49,230 bases of DNA, taken from contig CALADZ010000095.1 in assembly GCA_937890575.1 (NCBI GenBank), positions 1-49,230 on the forward strand. The letters are read 5' to 3'. Within the stretch, counting starts at the first letter, position 1. Each line of letters begins with the position of its first letter. Positions 7,930-16,960 of the stretch are shown here, piece by piece. This DNA is from MAG-120531 sp002378585 (GTDB lineage: Bacteria; Bacteroidota; Bacteroidia; Flavobacteriales; Flavobacteriaceae). The translations under genes and the position numbers were made by a program. The notes beneath the pieces are model-generated. The model did not search any database, was not told the DNA's origin, and was given only the letters and a program-made list of their open reading frames with translations.

Positions 7930-8811
7930 TTAGTCAAATTGATAGCGAATAACCAACTCGTGGGTATTGGCCCTGAGAGCCGTTGCGGTGGTGCGCTGTG
8001 CTACTTCATAGCCATAACCAAAACTAAATTGATTTAGGTTGTGAAACATCACCAATCCAGAGATGTAATCATTGTTAGACACCCCTAAACCTGCTGAAAT
8101 TTTATCCAAGTACGTAACCTGGGCTATAGCGGTCAATTGGTTGGGCGCTGCACCCACTACACGATACAAAACACTTGGATTGAAATCCAAATAAGCATTG
8201 ATCGGCAACTCATAACCCGCTGTGAAATAGAAATGCGGTTTATCGGTAGCCGTAGTAGCCACACCGTTCACCTCTTTGAAACGCTCGGTATTCAAAAAGT
8301 TAGGCACGGATGCTCCTACAAAGAAACGCTCCCCCTTCAACAAAGCTCCCACACCGACGAGTGGATTCATGTAGTTGTCCAAACCATCGAGGGCTGGGTT
8401 CTGCTCGTTGGTAATTCTGTTCAACTTAGCTAAATCAATATTGTTGTATAGCAAGCCAGCCTTTATACCCAAAAACAGATTTGTTTTTTCATCCACTTTA
8501 AGTTTATAGCTGTAATCGGCTGCGATTACCCCTTGGTTTTCTACATAAACTCGGTCTGTAGAATACGTGAATCCCCAAGCGGCGTTATTTTTTTCTGAAG
8601 TGTTGTACACCAAGGTAGCCGCACGAGGTGCATCTTCAATACCCTGCCAGGCAGAGCGATAGTTTAACCCGACAAAACGCCCTTGAGTACCCGCGTAAGC
8701 TGGGTTAATCGTGCTCATGTTTTGTTGGTAGAACAAAAAGTTAGGTTGTTGCTGGGCTGAAGCCACACCGGTAAAAGCTAAAATTGCAATAGCAAGTAGG
8801 ATTTTTTTCAT
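7930..8811 (-). CDS. PorP/SprF family type IX secretion protein
   Basis: A 293-residue outer-membrane beta-barrel protein of the PorP/SprF family. Members cooperate with the type IX secretion system; in gliding flavobacteria SprF is needed for secretion of the adhesin SprB. A signal peptide (1-20, ending ASA-Q) precedes the family opening PNFLFYQQNMSTINPAYAG. Later segments (NPLVGVGALLKGERFFVGASVPNFL, ISAGLGVSNNDYISGLVMFHNL) and the C-terminal RYQFD are typical. The ATG at 8811 is set by the signal peptide. The gene has its own -7 element and a terminator. PorP/SprF genes are often paired with genes for large type B-sorted proteins; the giant repeat protein at the right edge is a possible client, but it is not adjacent. 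Confidence 0.9.
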   Translation of the reverse strand: MKKILLAIAILAFTGVASAQQQPNFLFYQQNMSTINPAYAGTQGRFVGLNYRSAWQGIEDAPRAATLVYNTSEKNNAAWGFTYSTDRVYVENQGVIAADYSYKLKVDEKTNLFLGIKAGLLYNNIDLAKLNRITNEQNPALDGLDNYMNPLVGVGALLKGERFFVGASVPNFLNTERFKEVNGVATTATDKPHFYFTAGYELPINAYLDFNPSVLYRVVGAAPNQLTAIAQVTYLDKISAGLGVSNNDYISGLVMFHNLNQFSFGYGYEVAQRTTATALRANTHELVIRYQFD

Positions 8812-8838
8812 AATGGGATTTGATTCATTATCAACGGC

Positions 8839-8846
8839 CAAATATA
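8839..8846 (-). promoter_or_regulatory. -7 promoter element of the PorP/SprF gene
   Basis: TATATTTG on the minus strand, an exact TAnnTTTG match 28 nt before the ATG. No clear -33 TTG at the expected distance. Confidence 0.5.
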
Positions 8847-8899
8847 GGTATCCCCGAGGGTGATGCCCATCCACGTCGACGAAAAGTTAGTGCAGATTT

Positions 8900-8926
8900 T
8901 AAAAAAAAGCACCAAAACCGTGGGTG
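8900..8926 (-). terminator. Possible weak terminator of the GNAT gene
   Basis: A short stem (CACC / GGTG) directly after the GNAT stop, followed by eight Ts on the minus strand. The stem is only 4-5 bp, so it may be leaky and allow readthrough into porP. Confidence 0.35.
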
Positions 8927-8927
8927 T

Positions 8928-9476
8928 TCACCAGGCCCACACTACCAGGTTCCATTGGGCTTGGCCGAATTCGAGTTGTCCGACTACCTGAAAGCCAGTG
9001 TTTTGGTGGGCTTTGAGGGAACGGGTGTTGAGGGTGTCGACATCGGTGATCAGGTAGTTGAAGAGGTGGCTGTAGTGGTCTCTGTACCCGTGGTAAAGTC
9101 TTTGAACGAGTCCTTGACCTCGGTGGGATTTGCCGACACAAAGCTGGCCTACCATACAAAAGTTGAGTTGGTCCAAGGGGGTGTTGTTGTAGGTGTATTG
9201 GGGGAACTTGTCGACAAGATCTTCAATAAGTGGATGCAAGTGTTTACTATCGCGGGTAACCACTAAGGCGTATCCGACGACCTCACCCTGGTCCACGGCA
9301 ATGATCGACGGATGCTTCTGTTGAATGGTTGTTAAAAATTCAATGGAATAGTCACAAGTGACAAAACCCTGCGAAGCCCGTTCCTCTGGGCTCAAATTCT
9401 GCTTGAGATTAGCTTCTAGTAATTTTTTTATACCGACAAGTTCCTCGTGGCTCGAAACAGTTTTGATGTGGACCAT
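8928..9476 (-). CDS. GNAT-family N-acetyltransferase
   Basis: A 182-residue acetyltransferase of the GCN5-related family. The acetyl-CoA-binding motif A is visible in FCMVGQLCVGKSHRGQGLVQRLY (R-G-Q-G-L loop), preceded by strand VVGYALV and followed by NTRSLKAHQNTGFQVVG, the usual motif B. It is cytoplasmic and the substrate (small amine or protein) is unknown. A longer upstream start (9617) would run through the terminator of the tRNA gene, so the ATG at 9476 is preferred; a -7 element sits 15 nt before it. It is transcribed toward porP from a separate promoter. Confidence 0.85.
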   Translation of the reverse strand: MVHIKTVSSHEELVGIKKLLEANLKQNLSPEERASQGFVTCDYSIEFLTTIQQKHPSIIAVDQGEVVGYALVVTRDSKHLHPLIEDLVDKFPQYTYNNTPLDQLNFCMVGQLCVGKSHRGQGLVQRLYHGYRDHYSHLFNYLITDVDTLNTRSLKAHQNTGFQVVGQLEFGQAQWNLVVWAW

Positions 9477-9490
9477 CTTGATTTTTTGGG

Positions 9491-9498
9491 CAAATGTA
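9491..9498 (-). promoter_or_regulatory. -7 promoter element of the GNAT gene
   Basis: TACATTTG on the minus strand, exact TAnnTTTG, 15 nt before the ATG at 9476. It is the same octamer as in the lipoprotein promoter at 2986-2993. Confidence 0.5.
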
Positions 9499-9572
9499 AA
9501 ATTTTGCCTTATCCACCTGTAAAAAAGCTTCAGGATTCTACAATTCTGAAGTATTACCCTAGGCAATGGTCC

Positions 9573-9612
9573 AAAAAAAAGAGCGCTCAAGTGAACTTGG
9601 CGCTCTTTTTTA
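9573..9612 (-). terminator. Terminator downstream of tRNA-Arg
   Basis: Stem GAGCGC...GCGCTC (9581-9605) extended inward by CAAGT/ACTTG, with eight Ts following on the minus strand. It lies about 17 nt beyond the tRNA 3' end. Confidence 0.85.
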
Positions 9613-9621
9613 AACATTTAG

Positions 9622-9698
9622 TGGTGACCGCGGAGGGATTCGAACCCCCAACCCTCAGAGCCGAAATCTGATATTCTATCCAGTTGAACTACGCAGCC
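9622..9698 (-). tRNA. tRNA-Arg (anticodon TCG)
   Basis: A full cloverleaf can be drawn: acceptor stem GGCTGCG/CGCGGTC (with two G-U pairs), D arm, anticodon stem TCAGA/TCTGA with loop TTTCGGC, five-base variable loop, T arm with TTCGAAT, discriminator A and an encoded CCA. Anticodon TCG reads CGA and probably other CGN arginine codons. It follows the yqeY gene by 17 nt on the same strand with no visible promoter of its own, so it may be processed from a longer transcript. Confidence 0.95.
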
Positions 9699-9715
9699 AA
9701 AATTTTTATACCCGT

Positions 9716-10165
9716 TTATGCGAGCAGTGTTTTTACTTGTTCAGCGATAAGCTTTCCTTCAGCCTGACCAGCTAGTGCCTGGTTGGCAGCCGCCATGACT
9801 TTCCCCATGTCTTTTATAGATGTAGCGCCTAGCTCAGTGATTATGTTTTTAATATGCTCCGCTACTTGTTCTGCCGTAAGCTGGGCAGGCAGAAAGCGTT
9901 CAATCACGGCTACTTCTTGGAACTCGGTCGCGGCAAGGTCTTCACGTCCCTGTTGTTGATACATGGCAGCAGCATCTTTGCGCTGTTTGACCAAGCGCTG
10001 TAAAAGCTTGAGCTCAGCATCTTCAGCCAGTGTTGCAGAAGCGCCCGCAGAAGTCTGTTCCAACAAAAGAGCTGACTTGATCGCGCGCAGTGCCTGAAGG
10101 GCGATCGCATCTTTAGCACGCATAGCGTCCTTAAGCTGTTCCATTACTTTGTCTTGAAGCGTCAT
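9716..10165 (-). CDS. GatB/YqeY domain protein
   Basis: A 149-residue YqeY-type protein, homologous to the tRNA-binding tail domain of GatB but lacking the amidase part. Recognisable segments are LRAIKSALLLEQ, RLVKQRKDAAAMYQQQGREDLAATE, and the C-terminal IKDMGKVMAAANQALAGQAEGKLI. The ATG at 10165 begins at MTLQDKVMEQL as in the family; an upstream start would add an unrelated stretch. It follows ftsZ by 51 nt on the same strand, a neighbourhood common in Bacteroidota, and may be the last gene of the dcw transcript. The function is unknown; tRNA-related activity is inferred from the GatB homology only. Confidence 0.9.
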   Translation of the reverse strand: MTLQDKVMEQLKDAMRAKDAIALQALRAIKSALLLEQTSAGASATLAEDAELKLLQRLVKQRKDAAAMYQQQGREDLAATEFQEVAVIERFLPAQLTAEQVAEHIKNIITELGATSIKDMGKVMAAANQALAGQAEGKLIAEQVKTLLA

Positions 10166-10216
10166 GTGGTTTGTTTTGGGCCACAAAGTTAATAAAAACA
10201 AGACAATGCTCGGGGT

Positions 10217-12391
10217 TTAGTCTACGTTGTCGTGTAAAAAAGAATTGTTGGTGCGCAAACGGTCTTCCTCATTGGGGTCAGCAGACAGCGTAGTGCGTGA
10301 TAACTTGGCCTCTACTGGATTTTGATCCAAAGAAATACCTTGACGTTTGTACGCGGGTTCCTTTTCGATTTCATCAATACGCTGTAGGCTGTTATTGAAG
10401 TGGTAGTTAAACTCTTTAAACTGTCGTTTGCGCTCCTCTGTTCTCGCTTTCAGCAGATCAGCAATCGGACTCTCCATAGGATCAATCTCTACCGAAGATT
10501 CTTGAGCCAAAGGGGTTTCGATCACTTTGTGTTCAAATTGAAATTCAGGTAGTTCAGCCACCTCTGCTTCTTTAGGTTCAGGTTGGGCTTGGGTAAGTTT
10601 TTGTTCCAACTCCATATAGTCCTCCAAGCTGTATCTTTTGGCCGGTGCTTCCTCACTGATAAAGGCTGAGGGTGCTGGTTCTTGGCGCTGTACTTTAGGG
10701 GCGACTATTTCCGCATCAATGACTTCTAAATTCCAAATCTGTGCTGAGGTAAGTTCCTCAGGTACGGATATTTTCGGAGCTTGTACCTCTTCGATGGTCA
10801 AATCAAAAAACAAAGACGTCTGTTCCTCAAAAACGGGTTCTTCTTCCACCAGTGAAGGAGCTGAAGCAGAGGACTTTTCAATTATTTGAAACTCCATCTC
10901 TTGCTCGAAGGCTTCCTGATCAACATCATCTACTGGGACAGAGACTACTTCAGAAGTCACTACTTGAACATCATAAACCTCCAGATGACGCAACGCTTCG
11001 GTGGTTGGGATCAATACATCCTCACTCACCACTTCTTGGTCGCTTTCTAGGTATTCGTCCGATAGATCAAATCCAAAAGCGGCGGCTTCATCAGACCAAT
11101 CCAATACGTGGGTGATTACAGGCTCCTCGGGAGTGACCTCAGTAAGTGGGGTATCAAAAAGCGAAGCTGTTGGCTCTTCAACCAACTCCTCTTCAACTAC
11201 TTCATCTTGGATGTGCGCTACTAAAGGCTCAGGTTGTTCATCGGCCGCCTGAGGCACCACGAATTCTGCCTCACACTCTAGGTCAAAATAAATCGGAGGC
11301 TCAACAGTGGTGGCTTGGCCCATTAGGTTGAGGTTCACACGCTGCTCGTCTTCCAGGGTGTGGATGATTTTTTTGGCTTCCGTATTGACGATTTCATTTT
11401 GTTGTTCCGGATTGAATCCAGTGGCAATAACGGTCACAGCGATGGATTCGCCCAGGTTGATGTCCTCACCTACCCCCATGATGATGTTGGCGCATTGGCC
11501 AGCCTCAGCCTGAATGTAGTCATTGATTTCACCTATTTCATCGATGGTAATCTCGCTGGTGCCTGAAACGATCAATAGCAGGACGTTTTTGGCGCCAGTG
11601 ATCTTGTTGTCGTTGAGCAGTGGAGAATCCAAAGCAGAAGAAATAGCTTCTAAAGCGCGGCCTTTACCCGTAGCGCGAGCGGAACCCATGATGGCTGAAC
11701 CGCTGTTGGCCAACACAGTTTTGGCATCGCGCAAGTCGATGTTTTGGGTGTAGTGGTGGGTGATCACTTCAGCAATACCTTTGGCCGCAGTAGCCAACAC
11801 CTCATCCGCTTTAGAAAACCCAGCCTTAAACCCGAGGTTTCCGTATACCTCACGCAGCTTGTTGTTGTTGATGATGATCAAAGAATCAACGCTCTGTCTG
11901 AGTTTGGCAATACCCGCTTGGGCTTGGTCATTTCTCATTTTACCCTCAAACAAAAATGGGGTAGTGACGATGCCCACGGTCAAAATATCCATTTCCTTAG
12001 CAGCACGAGCGATCACAGGAGCTGCCCCAGTTCCTGTACCTCCACCCATACCCGCAGTGATAAACACCATTTTGGTTTGGGTATCCAGCATCGCGCGGAT
12101 GTCTTCTACACTTTCTTGAGCTGCCTTTTCACCCACCTCAGGATTTGCCCCAGCACCTAAACCTTCGGTCAGTGAAATACCCAATTGGATTTTATTGGGT
12201 ACCGCTGAATTTTCTAAGGCTTGCGCGTCAGTATTGCACACCACAAAATCGACACCTTTAATTCCCGCTTCAAACATATGATTGATAGCATTGCTACCAC
12301 CACCGCCCACGCCGATGACTTTGATCACGTTGGATTGGTGTTTGGGAAGATCGAATTGAATGTGGTCTAGGTCGGAAAAGGACTCGTTCAT
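10217..12391 (-). CDS. ftsZ: Cell division GTPase FtsZ, with very long acidic C-terminal linker
   Basis: A tubulin homologue that polymerises into the division ring. The N-terminal GTPase/polymerisation core (about residues 20-340) contains GGGGSNA (29-35), the tubulin signature GGGTGTG (116-122) and NNNKLREVYGNLGFKAGF. From about 365 to 690 there is a low-complexity, Glu/Val/Pro-rich linker. It ends in the conserved C-terminal peptide (LRTNNSFLHDNVD), which in this lineage should bind FtsA or other partners. At 724 residues it is well above the roughly 380-residue E. coli protein and long even for Bacteroidota. ATG start, 21 nt after ftsA. It is the last gene of the core dcw cluster. Confidence 0.97.
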   Translation of the reverse strand: MNESFSDLDHIQFDLPKHQSNVIKVIGVGGGGSNAINHMFEAGIKGVDFVVCNTDAQALENSAVPNKIQLGISLTEGLGAGANPEVGEKAAQESVEDIRAMLDTQTKMVFITAGMGGGTGTGAAPVIARAAKEMDILTVGIVTTPFLFEGKMRNDQAQAGIAKLRQSVDSLIIINNNKLREVYGNLGFKAGFSKADEVLATAAKGIAEVITHHYTQNIDLRDAKTVLANSGSAIMGSARATGKGRALEAISSALDSPLLNDNKITGAKNVLLLIVSGTSEITIDEIGEINDYIQAEAGQCANIIMGVGEDINLGESIAVTVIATGFNPEQQNEIVNTEAKKIIHTLEDEQRVNLNLMGQATTVEPPIYFDLECEAEFVVPQAADEQPEPLVAHIQDEVVEEELVEEPTASLFDTPLTEVTPEEPVITHVLDWSDEAAAFGFDLSDEYLESDQEVVSEDVLIPTTEALRHLEVYDVQVVTSEVVSVPVDDVDQEAFEQEMEFQIIEKSSASAPSLVEEEPVFEEQTSLFFDLTIEEVQAPKISVPEELTSAQIWNLEVIDAEIVAPKVQRQEPAPSAFISEEAPAKRYSLEDYMELEQKLTQAQPEPKEAEVAELPEFQFEHKVIETPLAQESSVEIDPMESPIADLLKARTEERKRQFKEFNYHFNNSLQRIDEIEKEPAYKRQGISLDQNPVEAKLSRTTLSADPNEEDRLRTNNSFLHDNVD

Positions 12392-12412
12392 AGGGGGCTG
12401 TATTTCGGTGTG

Positions 12413-13801
12413 TTATTCTGCGTCGTTTAAAAAAGTAATAAAGCGTTCAATCCAGCTGTCAAACGTGGACTTGCGCTCTTTTTTCTCTGGTTTAGGGGCG
12501 GCTGTTTCCTGATTTGACTCAGGGCTAGCTGTGGCGTCTATTGCCTCAGCGGGAAGGTCATCACCCTCCGTCGAAGAGGATAATTGTTCCTGTCCTACCG
12601 ATGGATCAGTCATCGGCTGAATCTCTGGACGATTTTTACGGTCCTTTTGGATCGCATGCATCAACAGACCTACTGCAGTTGCATATACCGGACTCGTGAT
12701 TTCTTCGTTGGAATCTCCAGCTAGATGTTCGTTGGGGTAACCGATGCGGGTGTCCATGCCCGTGATGTATTCGACTAACTGTTTGATGTGCTTTAATTGA
12801 CTACCACCGCCGGTGAGTACAATCCCTGCAATCAATTTCTTTCTAGGATCTTCGTGCCCGTAATTTTTGATCTCCACAAATACCTGTTCGATGATTTCCA
12901 CTACACGGGCGTTGATGATCTTGGACAGATTTTTTAAGGTGATTTCTTTGGGGTCTCTACCGCGAAGCCCTGGAATAGACACAATCTCATTGTCCTTGTT
13001 TTCGCCAGGCCAGGCAGAACCAAACTTCATTTTAAGCAATTCTGCTTGTTTTTCAATAATGGAGCAGCCGTCTTTAATGTCTTCAGTGATCACGTTTCCA
13101 CCAAAGGGAATCACTGCCGTATGGCGAATAATCCCATCTTTAAAAATCGCTAAGTCTGTGGTACCACCACCTATATCGATCATGGCAACACCTGCTTCCT
13201 TCTCCTCCTGACTTAAGACTGCGTTGGCGGAAGCTACCGGTTCTAGGGTAATGTCCGACAGATCTAGGCCAGAACTCTTGATGCAACGGCCGATGTTTCT
13301 GATCGAAGACACCTGACCGACGACCACGTGGAAATTGGCCTCGAGACGTCCACCGTACATGCCGATGGGCTCTTTGATTTCTGCTTGACCGTCTACTTTG
13401 TACTCCTGTGGCAGAACATGGATGATTTCTTCCCCAGGGAGCATCACCAATTTATGCACTTGCCTAGTCAAACGATCCAAATCATCCTCAGAAATCACCT
13501 CCTCTGAATTTGGCCTGGTGATGTAGTCCGCGTGCTGTATACTTCTGATGTGTTGTCCGGCGATACCCACAACCACATTGGATATTTTAAGCCCTGAGTC
13601 AACCTCAGCTTGGGTCACTGCTTGTTGGATGGACTGTATGGTCTGGGTGATGTTGTTCACCACGCCTCGGTGTACCCCTAAGCTTTTTGATTTACCCACT
13701 CCGAGGACTTCCAATTTACCGTACTCATTCTCGCGACCTATGATGGCCACAATCTTGGTGGTTCCAATGTCTAATCCTACTGAATAATGCCCCTGTTCCA
13801 T
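12413..13801 (-). CDS. ftsA: Cell division protein FtsA
   Basis: An actin-like ATPase that links FtsZ filaments to the membrane. The 462-residue product starts with the phosphate-1 motif GLDIGTTKI, has the SHS2/1C insertion in the first third, the phosphate-2 motif MIDIGGGTTDLAIF (about 209-222), and the adenosine motif IVLTGGGSQLK. The C-terminal ~70 residues are a Glu/Pro/Ala-rich linker ending in a basic/aromatic amphipathic helix (FDSWIERFITFLND) that should be the membrane-targeting sequence. It lies between ftsQ (3-nt gap) and ftsZ (21 nt). Confidence 0.96.
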   Translation of the reverse strand: MEQGHYSVGLDIGTTKIVAIIGRENEYGKLEVLGVGKSKSLGVHRGVVNNITQTIQSIQQAVTQAEVDSGLKISNVVVGIAGQHIRSIQHADYITRPNSEEVISEDDLDRLTRQVHKLVMLPGEEIIHVLPQEYKVDGQAEIKEPIGMYGGRLEANFHVVVGQVSSIRNIGRCIKSSGLDLSDITLEPVASANAVLSQEEKEAGVAMIDIGGGTTDLAIFKDGIIRHTAVIPFGGNVITEDIKDGCSIIEKQAELLKMKFGSAWPGENKDNEIVSIPGLRGRDPKEITLKNLSKIINARVVEIIEQVFVEIKNYGHEDPRKKLIAGIVLTGGGSQLKHIKQLVEYITGMDTRIGYPNEHLAGDSNEEITSPVYATAVGLLMHAIQKDRKNRPEIQPMTDPSVGQEQLSSSTEGDDLPAEAIDATASPESNQETAAPKPEKKERKSTFDSWIERFITFLNDAE

Positions 13802-13804
13802 ATA

Positions 13805-14524
13805 CTATTTTATCCCTATTGCTTGATGATCAAACGATAAATCAATTTTCTTGTAACGCGCAGGAACCGTGTCCTGAGCAAGTTTATTACTAATGGCTAC
13901 AAAACGCGCCATTTTACCTTCTAAATCACTCAAATCTCCCAAGTGCACTTGGTAATCCACAGTAGCTAGTGCCAAGGTGAATTGGGCGTTTTTTTCTATG
14001 TGCACCCCGATCAATTGCTCGCGGAGCACGTTGTTTTGTCTAGCAAAAGACAACAGTTCATGACAGGCCTTTATGGTCTGTGGGTTGATTTCCCCGGTCA
14101 CTAGGGGCACCCTGGCTGTGTGCAACCCAGAAAGCGGCATGGTCATACCTCTGCGATCTATATAATACGCACGCGTACTATCTACCACCCTGGCCCAAGG
14201 TTGTTTTTGCGTCAACTCCGCCCTAAGTTGCCCATCTACAGTCACATAGACCTCGGCTTGTTCCAGCATAGCGTCCTGAGAGAGCATACTTTCGAGCTTA
14301 CTCAAAACTAATTTTTCTTTAGGGGCGTTTGGGTTAGCGGCCCATTTTTGTATTAACAATTTATTAACCACTTCTGTGTTGGTGTAATGATTTTCTCCAG
14401 GGGTAAATGAGTACTGAAGATCAGACCATTTCGGTTGCGGGTGCTTCCATTGCGACCACCAATAGCTCCCTACCAAACAGGAACCTACCACCAAAATCAA
14501 CACTATTTTCATCCACTTTTTCAC
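13805..14524 (-). CDS. ftsQ: Cell division protein FtsQ/DivIB
   Basis: A bitopic division protein. A short cytoplasmic start and one transmembrane helix (about residues 6-24) are followed by a POTRA-like periplasmic domain and a beta domain, 239 residues in total. The family segments AELTQKQPWARVVDSTRAYYIDRRG and the late MARFVAISNKLAQD are recognisable. The start is a GTG at 14524 in a GTGA overlap with the murC stop; an ATG four codons later is a possible alternative. It scaffolds FtsL and the FtsW-FtsI synthase pair encoded upstream in the same cluster. Confidence 0.9.
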   Translation of the reverse strand: MKKWMKIVLILVVGSCLVGSYWWSQWKHPQPKWSDLQYSFTPGENHYTNTEVVNKLLIQKWAANPNAPKEKLVLSKLESMLSQDAMLEQAEVYVTVDGQLRAELTQKQPWARVVDSTRAYYIDRRGMTMPLSGLHTARVPLVTGEINPQTIKACHELLSFARQNNVLREQLIGVHIEKNAQFTLALATVDYQVHLGDLSDLEGKMARFVAISNKLAQDTVPARYKKIDLSFDHQAIGIK

Positions 14525-15879
14525 CGCAAATTCTTTTTAATTTCTTGAGCCAACACCCCGATATCACCAGCTCCTAAAACAACCAATAGTTCTGGTTTTA
14601 CCTCCTGAAGTAAGGGGATTAACTCCTGCTTTGAACAACCAACTGCTTGGGAATGATTCATCAGCGACAACAAATATTCTTTATCGATGCCCGGTATCGG
14701 CAATTCTCGAGCGGGATAAATATCCAGGAGGATCACCTGATCGAAACGACCCAATGCATCGGAAAACTCTTGGGCGAAATCTCGGGTTCTCGTGAATAAA
14801 TGAGGCTGAAAAACGACTGTTTTACGTCGATCTGGATAGGTTTGTGCCACAGCGCGATACACGGCCTCTATTTCGGTTGGATGATGGGCGTAATCATCCA
14901 CCATCACCAAATCAGTTCGGTTAATTTCTATGGAAAATCGCCTTTGCACTCCTAGAAACTTTTCAATGCCGCGAATGAGTGCCTTGGGATCCAGCTCTGT
15001 TTCCATACCCAAAGCCAATGCGCCTAGCGCATTCAACGCGTTGTGTACTCCGGGTAAATGCCAACTGATATCCGCCCAATATCCCTGAGGAGTTTGGATG
15101 TCGAAATATATTTTTTCATCGACAACACGATGATTTAACAAGCGATAATCTACACTGGGGCCCTCGCCGTAAATCACGGCTTGATCCAGGTCTATACCCG
15201 TAACGGACTCGTGAACCACCAATCTTTTGGGGGTAGACAATAGATCAGCAAAATCGGCAAATCCCTGATAAAAAGAACCGCGATCTCCATAAATATCCAA
15301 GTGATCGGGATCAATATTGGTGATCAAAGCCGCCTGAGGAGTAAGCTGCAAAAATGAGCGATCAAACTCGTCAGCCTCCACCAAACTGACCTGATTTCCA
15401 TGGTTGATGTAATTGCTTTGAAATTGATTGGCCACCCCACCCAAAAACGCGGTAAAGGGACTTTGAGCCTCCACCAACATAGCGGCTAGTAAACTAGACG
15501 TAGTTGTCTTCCCATGGGTACCTGCCACAGCGTAGCAAAAAGTGGGACGGGTCACTGCACCCAAAAGAGCTGCCCGTTTGATCAGCGTATACCCTTGTGC
15601 TGCAAAATAGCCCAACAACACACTGTTTTGTGGGATAGCCGGCGTATAGACCACCAACGTAGTGGCTGGGTTTAGATAATCTGAGGTCAATACCTCGACG
15701 TGATCGTCAAAGGAAATCTGGATGTCCTGATCCGCCAATAATGCCGTGATTGTGGAGGGTGTTCGGTCATAGCCCGCTACCTGGTACCCCTCTGCCTTGA
15801 GGTACTGGGCAAGTCCAGACATCCCAATGCCCCCTATGCCCAGGAAATAAACCGATGTATAGGAGGAGAGATCAATCAT
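14521..15879 (-). CDS. murC: UDP-N-acetylmuramate--L-alanine ligase MurC
   Basis: A cytoplasmic Mur ligase that adds the first amino acid (L-Ala) to UDP-MurNAc. The 452-residue product has the Rossmann opening VYFLGIGGIGMSGLA, the ATP-binding GTHGKTTTSS, the central HPTEIEAVYRA segment (DDYAHHPTE) and the C-terminal VVLGAGDIG. It overlaps murG by 8 nt and ftsQ by 4 nt. Confidence 0.97.
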   Translation of the reverse strand: MIDLSSYTSVYFLGIGGIGMSGLAQYLKAEGYQVAGYDRTPSTITALLADQDIQISFDDHVEVLTSDYLNPATTLVVYTPAIPQNSVLLGYFAAQGYTLIKRAALLGAVTRPTFCYAVAGTHGKTTTSSLLAAMLVEAQSPFTAFLGGVANQFQSNYINHGNQVSLVEADEFDRSFLQLTPQAALITNIDPDHLDIYGDRGSFYQGFADFADLLSTPKRLVVHESVTGIDLDQAVIYGEGPSVDYRLLNHRVVDEKIYFDIQTPQGYWADISWHLPGVHNALNALGALALGMETELDPKALIRGIEKFLGVQRRFSIEINRTDLVMVDDYAHHPTEIEAVYRAVAQTYPDRRKTVVFQPHLFTRTRDFAQEFSDALGRFDQVILLDIYPARELPIPGIDKEYLLSLMNHSQAVGCSKQELIPLLQEVKPELLVVLGAGDIGVLAQEIKKNLR

Positions 15880-16960
15880 GGAGTTGTGCTAGTATGTGTT
15901 GGACAATATGTTGAGTAGACTGCTTAAAGGCGCATTGACCTAGACGCGCCCCCATAGCTTCAGCTGCCTTTGGATCAGCCATCCACTGGGTAAATACCTC
16001 GGCAAATCGCTCCGAATCTCGTTCTGCCAAAAGCAACGCTGCCCCTTGATCCACCATGGCCTGCGCATTTTTGGTCTGGTGATCTTCAGCGACGTTGGGC
16101 GAAGGAATCAACAAGACTGGTTTGGCCACTAAGGCGAGTTCAGAAACCGTTCCCGCACCAGCTCTGGAGATAATCATATCCGCACAGGCATAAGCCCAGT
16201 CCATTCGATCGATAAACGGCAATACCGCCATGTGTTCCTGACTCATGGGCACATACTGGTCTTTGTACAAGGCGCCGCACTGCCAAAGCAATTGGATATT
16301 GGCCGCAGCAAATAGCGGTAAATGATCCGCGATGATTTCATTAATTTTTCGGGCGCCCAAACTCCCCCCCAAGACCAACAGAGTCTTTTTGTCTGGATTC
16401 AAGCCCCAGTGAGCCAAACCTTGCGCTCTTTCCTGAGCACCTACCCGGATCGAGGCGCGTACTGGGTTTCCCGTGAGCACCGTTTTATGGGCGGGAAAAA
16501 ACTTTTCCATACCCGGGTAAGCCACATAAATTGATTGTGCCCCAGCGGCCAACCACTGATTGGTTTTGCCTGCAAAAGCATTTTGTTCCTGTACGAAATA
16601 AGGAATACCCATCCAGCCTGCCACTTTAAGCAATGGGCCCGAGGCAAATCCCCCCGTCCCAATAACCGCTTTGGGTTTGAAGCGCCACAGAATCCAGGCT
16701 GACTTGATCAAGCTAGCTACTACCTGCAGCGGGAACTGGATCAACTTAAGACTCAACTTTCTGGAGAGTCCCGCTATCCAAAGCCCATGAATCTGGTATC
16801 CTGCTTGAGGCACCCGAGTCATCTCCATTTTACCCAGCGCTCCTACAAAGATCACCTCCGCTTCAGGCTGGGCGGATTTGAGTCCATCTGCAATAGCGAT
16901 GGCTGGGTAAATATGCCCGCCCGTTCCACCACCAGACACTATGTACTTAGACTTCTTCAC
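15872..16960 (-). CDS. murG: Lipid II synthase MurG
   Basis: A GT28-family glycosyltransferase at the inner face of the inner membrane that transfers GlcNAc to lipid I. The 362-residue product has the glycine-rich donor/acceptor loop SGGGTGGHIYPA (9-20), GTGGFASGPLL, VQEQNAFAG, LGGSLGA and the donor-binding ISRAGAGTVSELA. The start is a GTG at 16960, 14 nt inside the end of ftsW, with no better ATG before the G-loop. Confidence 0.96.
   Translation of the reverse strand: MKKSKYIVSGGGTGGHIYPAIAIADGLKSAQPEAEVIFVGALGKMEMTRVPQAGYQIHGLWIAGLSRKLSLKLIQFPLQVVASLIKSAWILWRFKPKAVIGTGGFASGPLLKVAGWMGIPYFVQEQNAFAGKTNQWLAAGAQSIYVAYPGMEKFFPAHKTVLTGNPVRASIRVGAQERAQGLAHWGLNPDKKTLLVLGGSLGARKINEIIADHLPLFAAANIQLLWQCGALYKDQYVPMSQEHMAVLPFIDRMDWAYACADMIISRAGAGTVSELALVAKPVLLIPSPNVAEDHQTKNAQAMVDQGAALLLAERDSERFAEVFTQWMADPKAAEAMGARLGQCAFKQSTQHIVQHILAQLHD

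Noticed and set aside
8820..9266. Open frame of 148 codons on the plus strand opposite the GNAT gene
   Set aside because: It mirrors the acetyltransferase coding frame, whose motifs are clear, and has no start context or promoter.
11744..12160. Open frame of 138 codons opposite ftsZ
   Set aside because: It lies wholly antisense to the conserved GTPase domain and its translation has no family pattern. It is a shadow of the ftsZ codon structure.
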